The notes beneath the pieces were generated by a model, which was not told the origin of the DNA, made no database searches, and was given only the letters and a program-made list of their open reading frames with translations. Positions 8,780 through 10,222 of a DNA stretch of 10,222 bases are shown one piece after another. The DNA lies in contig DATBIR010000073.1 of the NCBI GenBank assembly GCA_036556825.1, positions 1 to 10,222 of the forward strand, written 5' to 3'. The position numbers and the translations under genes are program-made. This DNA is from JAJKJG01 sp036556825 (GTDB taxonomy: Bacteria; Pseudomonadota; Alphaproteobacteria; Rhizobiales; Beijerinckiaceae). The stretch's first letter is position 1; each line of letters begins with the position of its first letter.

Positions 8780-8993
8780 ATGTCTCCCCATGCGTGCGAG
8801 CGAATCTACTCTATCCTCCGCGTGCGTTTGCTTCGGCGACCTTGGCCATTTCGGCTGAAAATGCTCTGCGACTGTGGCGTCGCGACTGTTGACGCCCTCA
8901 CGACTTTGCCGCAGCTTTGCGTAGGGTGGCGACACAAGGCTCTCCAGCGAGCGCTTTGGGGAGCCTTAATCATTCAAGGGGCAGGATAAGCCC
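8780..8993. other. Intergenic region before the GTP cyclohydrolase II-like gene
   Basis: This 214-base spacer contains no convincing gene; a 69-codon open frame through it has no recognisable sequence. It holds repeat structure at 8868-8896. A TTGACG at 8889-8894 would serve as a -35 box, but I see no good -10 at the right distance. CCTT/AAGG arms at 8964-8967 and 8976-8979 flank an AT-rich core just ahead of the start. CAGGA at 8982-8986 is the likely ribosome binding site for the ATG at 8994. No clear terminator for the LysR gene is visible. Confidence 0.5.
8868..8896. repeat. Direct repeat and inverted repeat, possible operator
   Basis: GCGACTGT occurs at 8868-8875 and again at 8882-8889, 14 bases apart. 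Overlapping it are the palindrome GTCGCGAC (8879-8886) and an inverted repeat GGCGTC (8876-8881) / GACGCC (8891-8896). The cluster sits about 100 bases upstream of the URC1-like gene and overlaps its best -35 candidate (TTGACG, 8889-8894), which would suit a regulator site. The function is inferred. Confidence 0.4.

Positions 8994-10222
<1,229 letters not shown>

Noticed and set aside
8780..8989. 69-codon open frame between the LysR and URC1-like genes
   Set aside because: No ribosome binding site fits, since its ATG directly follows the LysR stop, and it has no family resemblance. The region is better read as a promoter spacer.

Overview
The window is a GC-rich, densely coded stretch of bacterial chromosome, most likely from an alphaproteobacterium of the Hyphomicrobiales (Rhizobiales) type. 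That placement rests on gene content and style: an alphaproteobacterial form of YejE, a small DUF1127 protein, ATGA stop/start overlaps, and a URC1-type GTP cyclohydrolase II-like gene. It is inference, and I cannot name a genus. I see no mobile element, CRISPR array, tRNA or rRNA. It reads as metabolic core or near-core sequence.

Bases 1-7477 hold one plus-strand gene train that is probably a single transcription unit. It starts with the 3' part of yejB, then yejE and yejF: two membrane permeases and a double ATPase of a YejABEF-type peptide/microcin C importer. The binding-protein gene yejA and the start of yejB would lie to the left of the window. Directly coupled to yejF come a cystathionine beta-synthase (PLP domain plus a CBS-domain pair) and a cystathionine gamma-lyase-type enzyme. 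Together these form a reverse transsulfuration pair that turns homocysteine plus serine into cysteine. Three successive junctions (yejE/yejF, yejF/cbs, cbs/cgl) are 4-base ATGA overlaps. Ten bases further on, with a good ribosome binding site, lies deoB (phosphopentomutase), which links ribose-1-phosphate from nucleosides to ribose-5-phosphate.

Bases 7468-7779 carry a small minus-strand DUF1127 gene whose 3' end overlaps the deoB 3' end by 10 bases. A short AT-rich divergent spacer (7780-7906) with repeated motifs separates it from a plus-strand LysR-family regulator (7907-8779). After a 214-base spacer with repeat structure comes a long GTP cyclohydrolase II-like gene (8994 to beyond the right edge). 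Its sequence matches the URC1 type linked to uracil catabolism better than riboflavin-pathway RibA.

Two themes emerge: a peptide importer wired to sulfur amino acid conversion on the left, and nucleoside/pyrimidine breakdown (deoB, LysR, URC1-like) on the right. The most unusual points are the tight translational coupling of the importer to reverse transsulfuration and the altered substrate loop of the GTP cyclohydrolase II-like protein. I found no strong evidence for a wholly new system.
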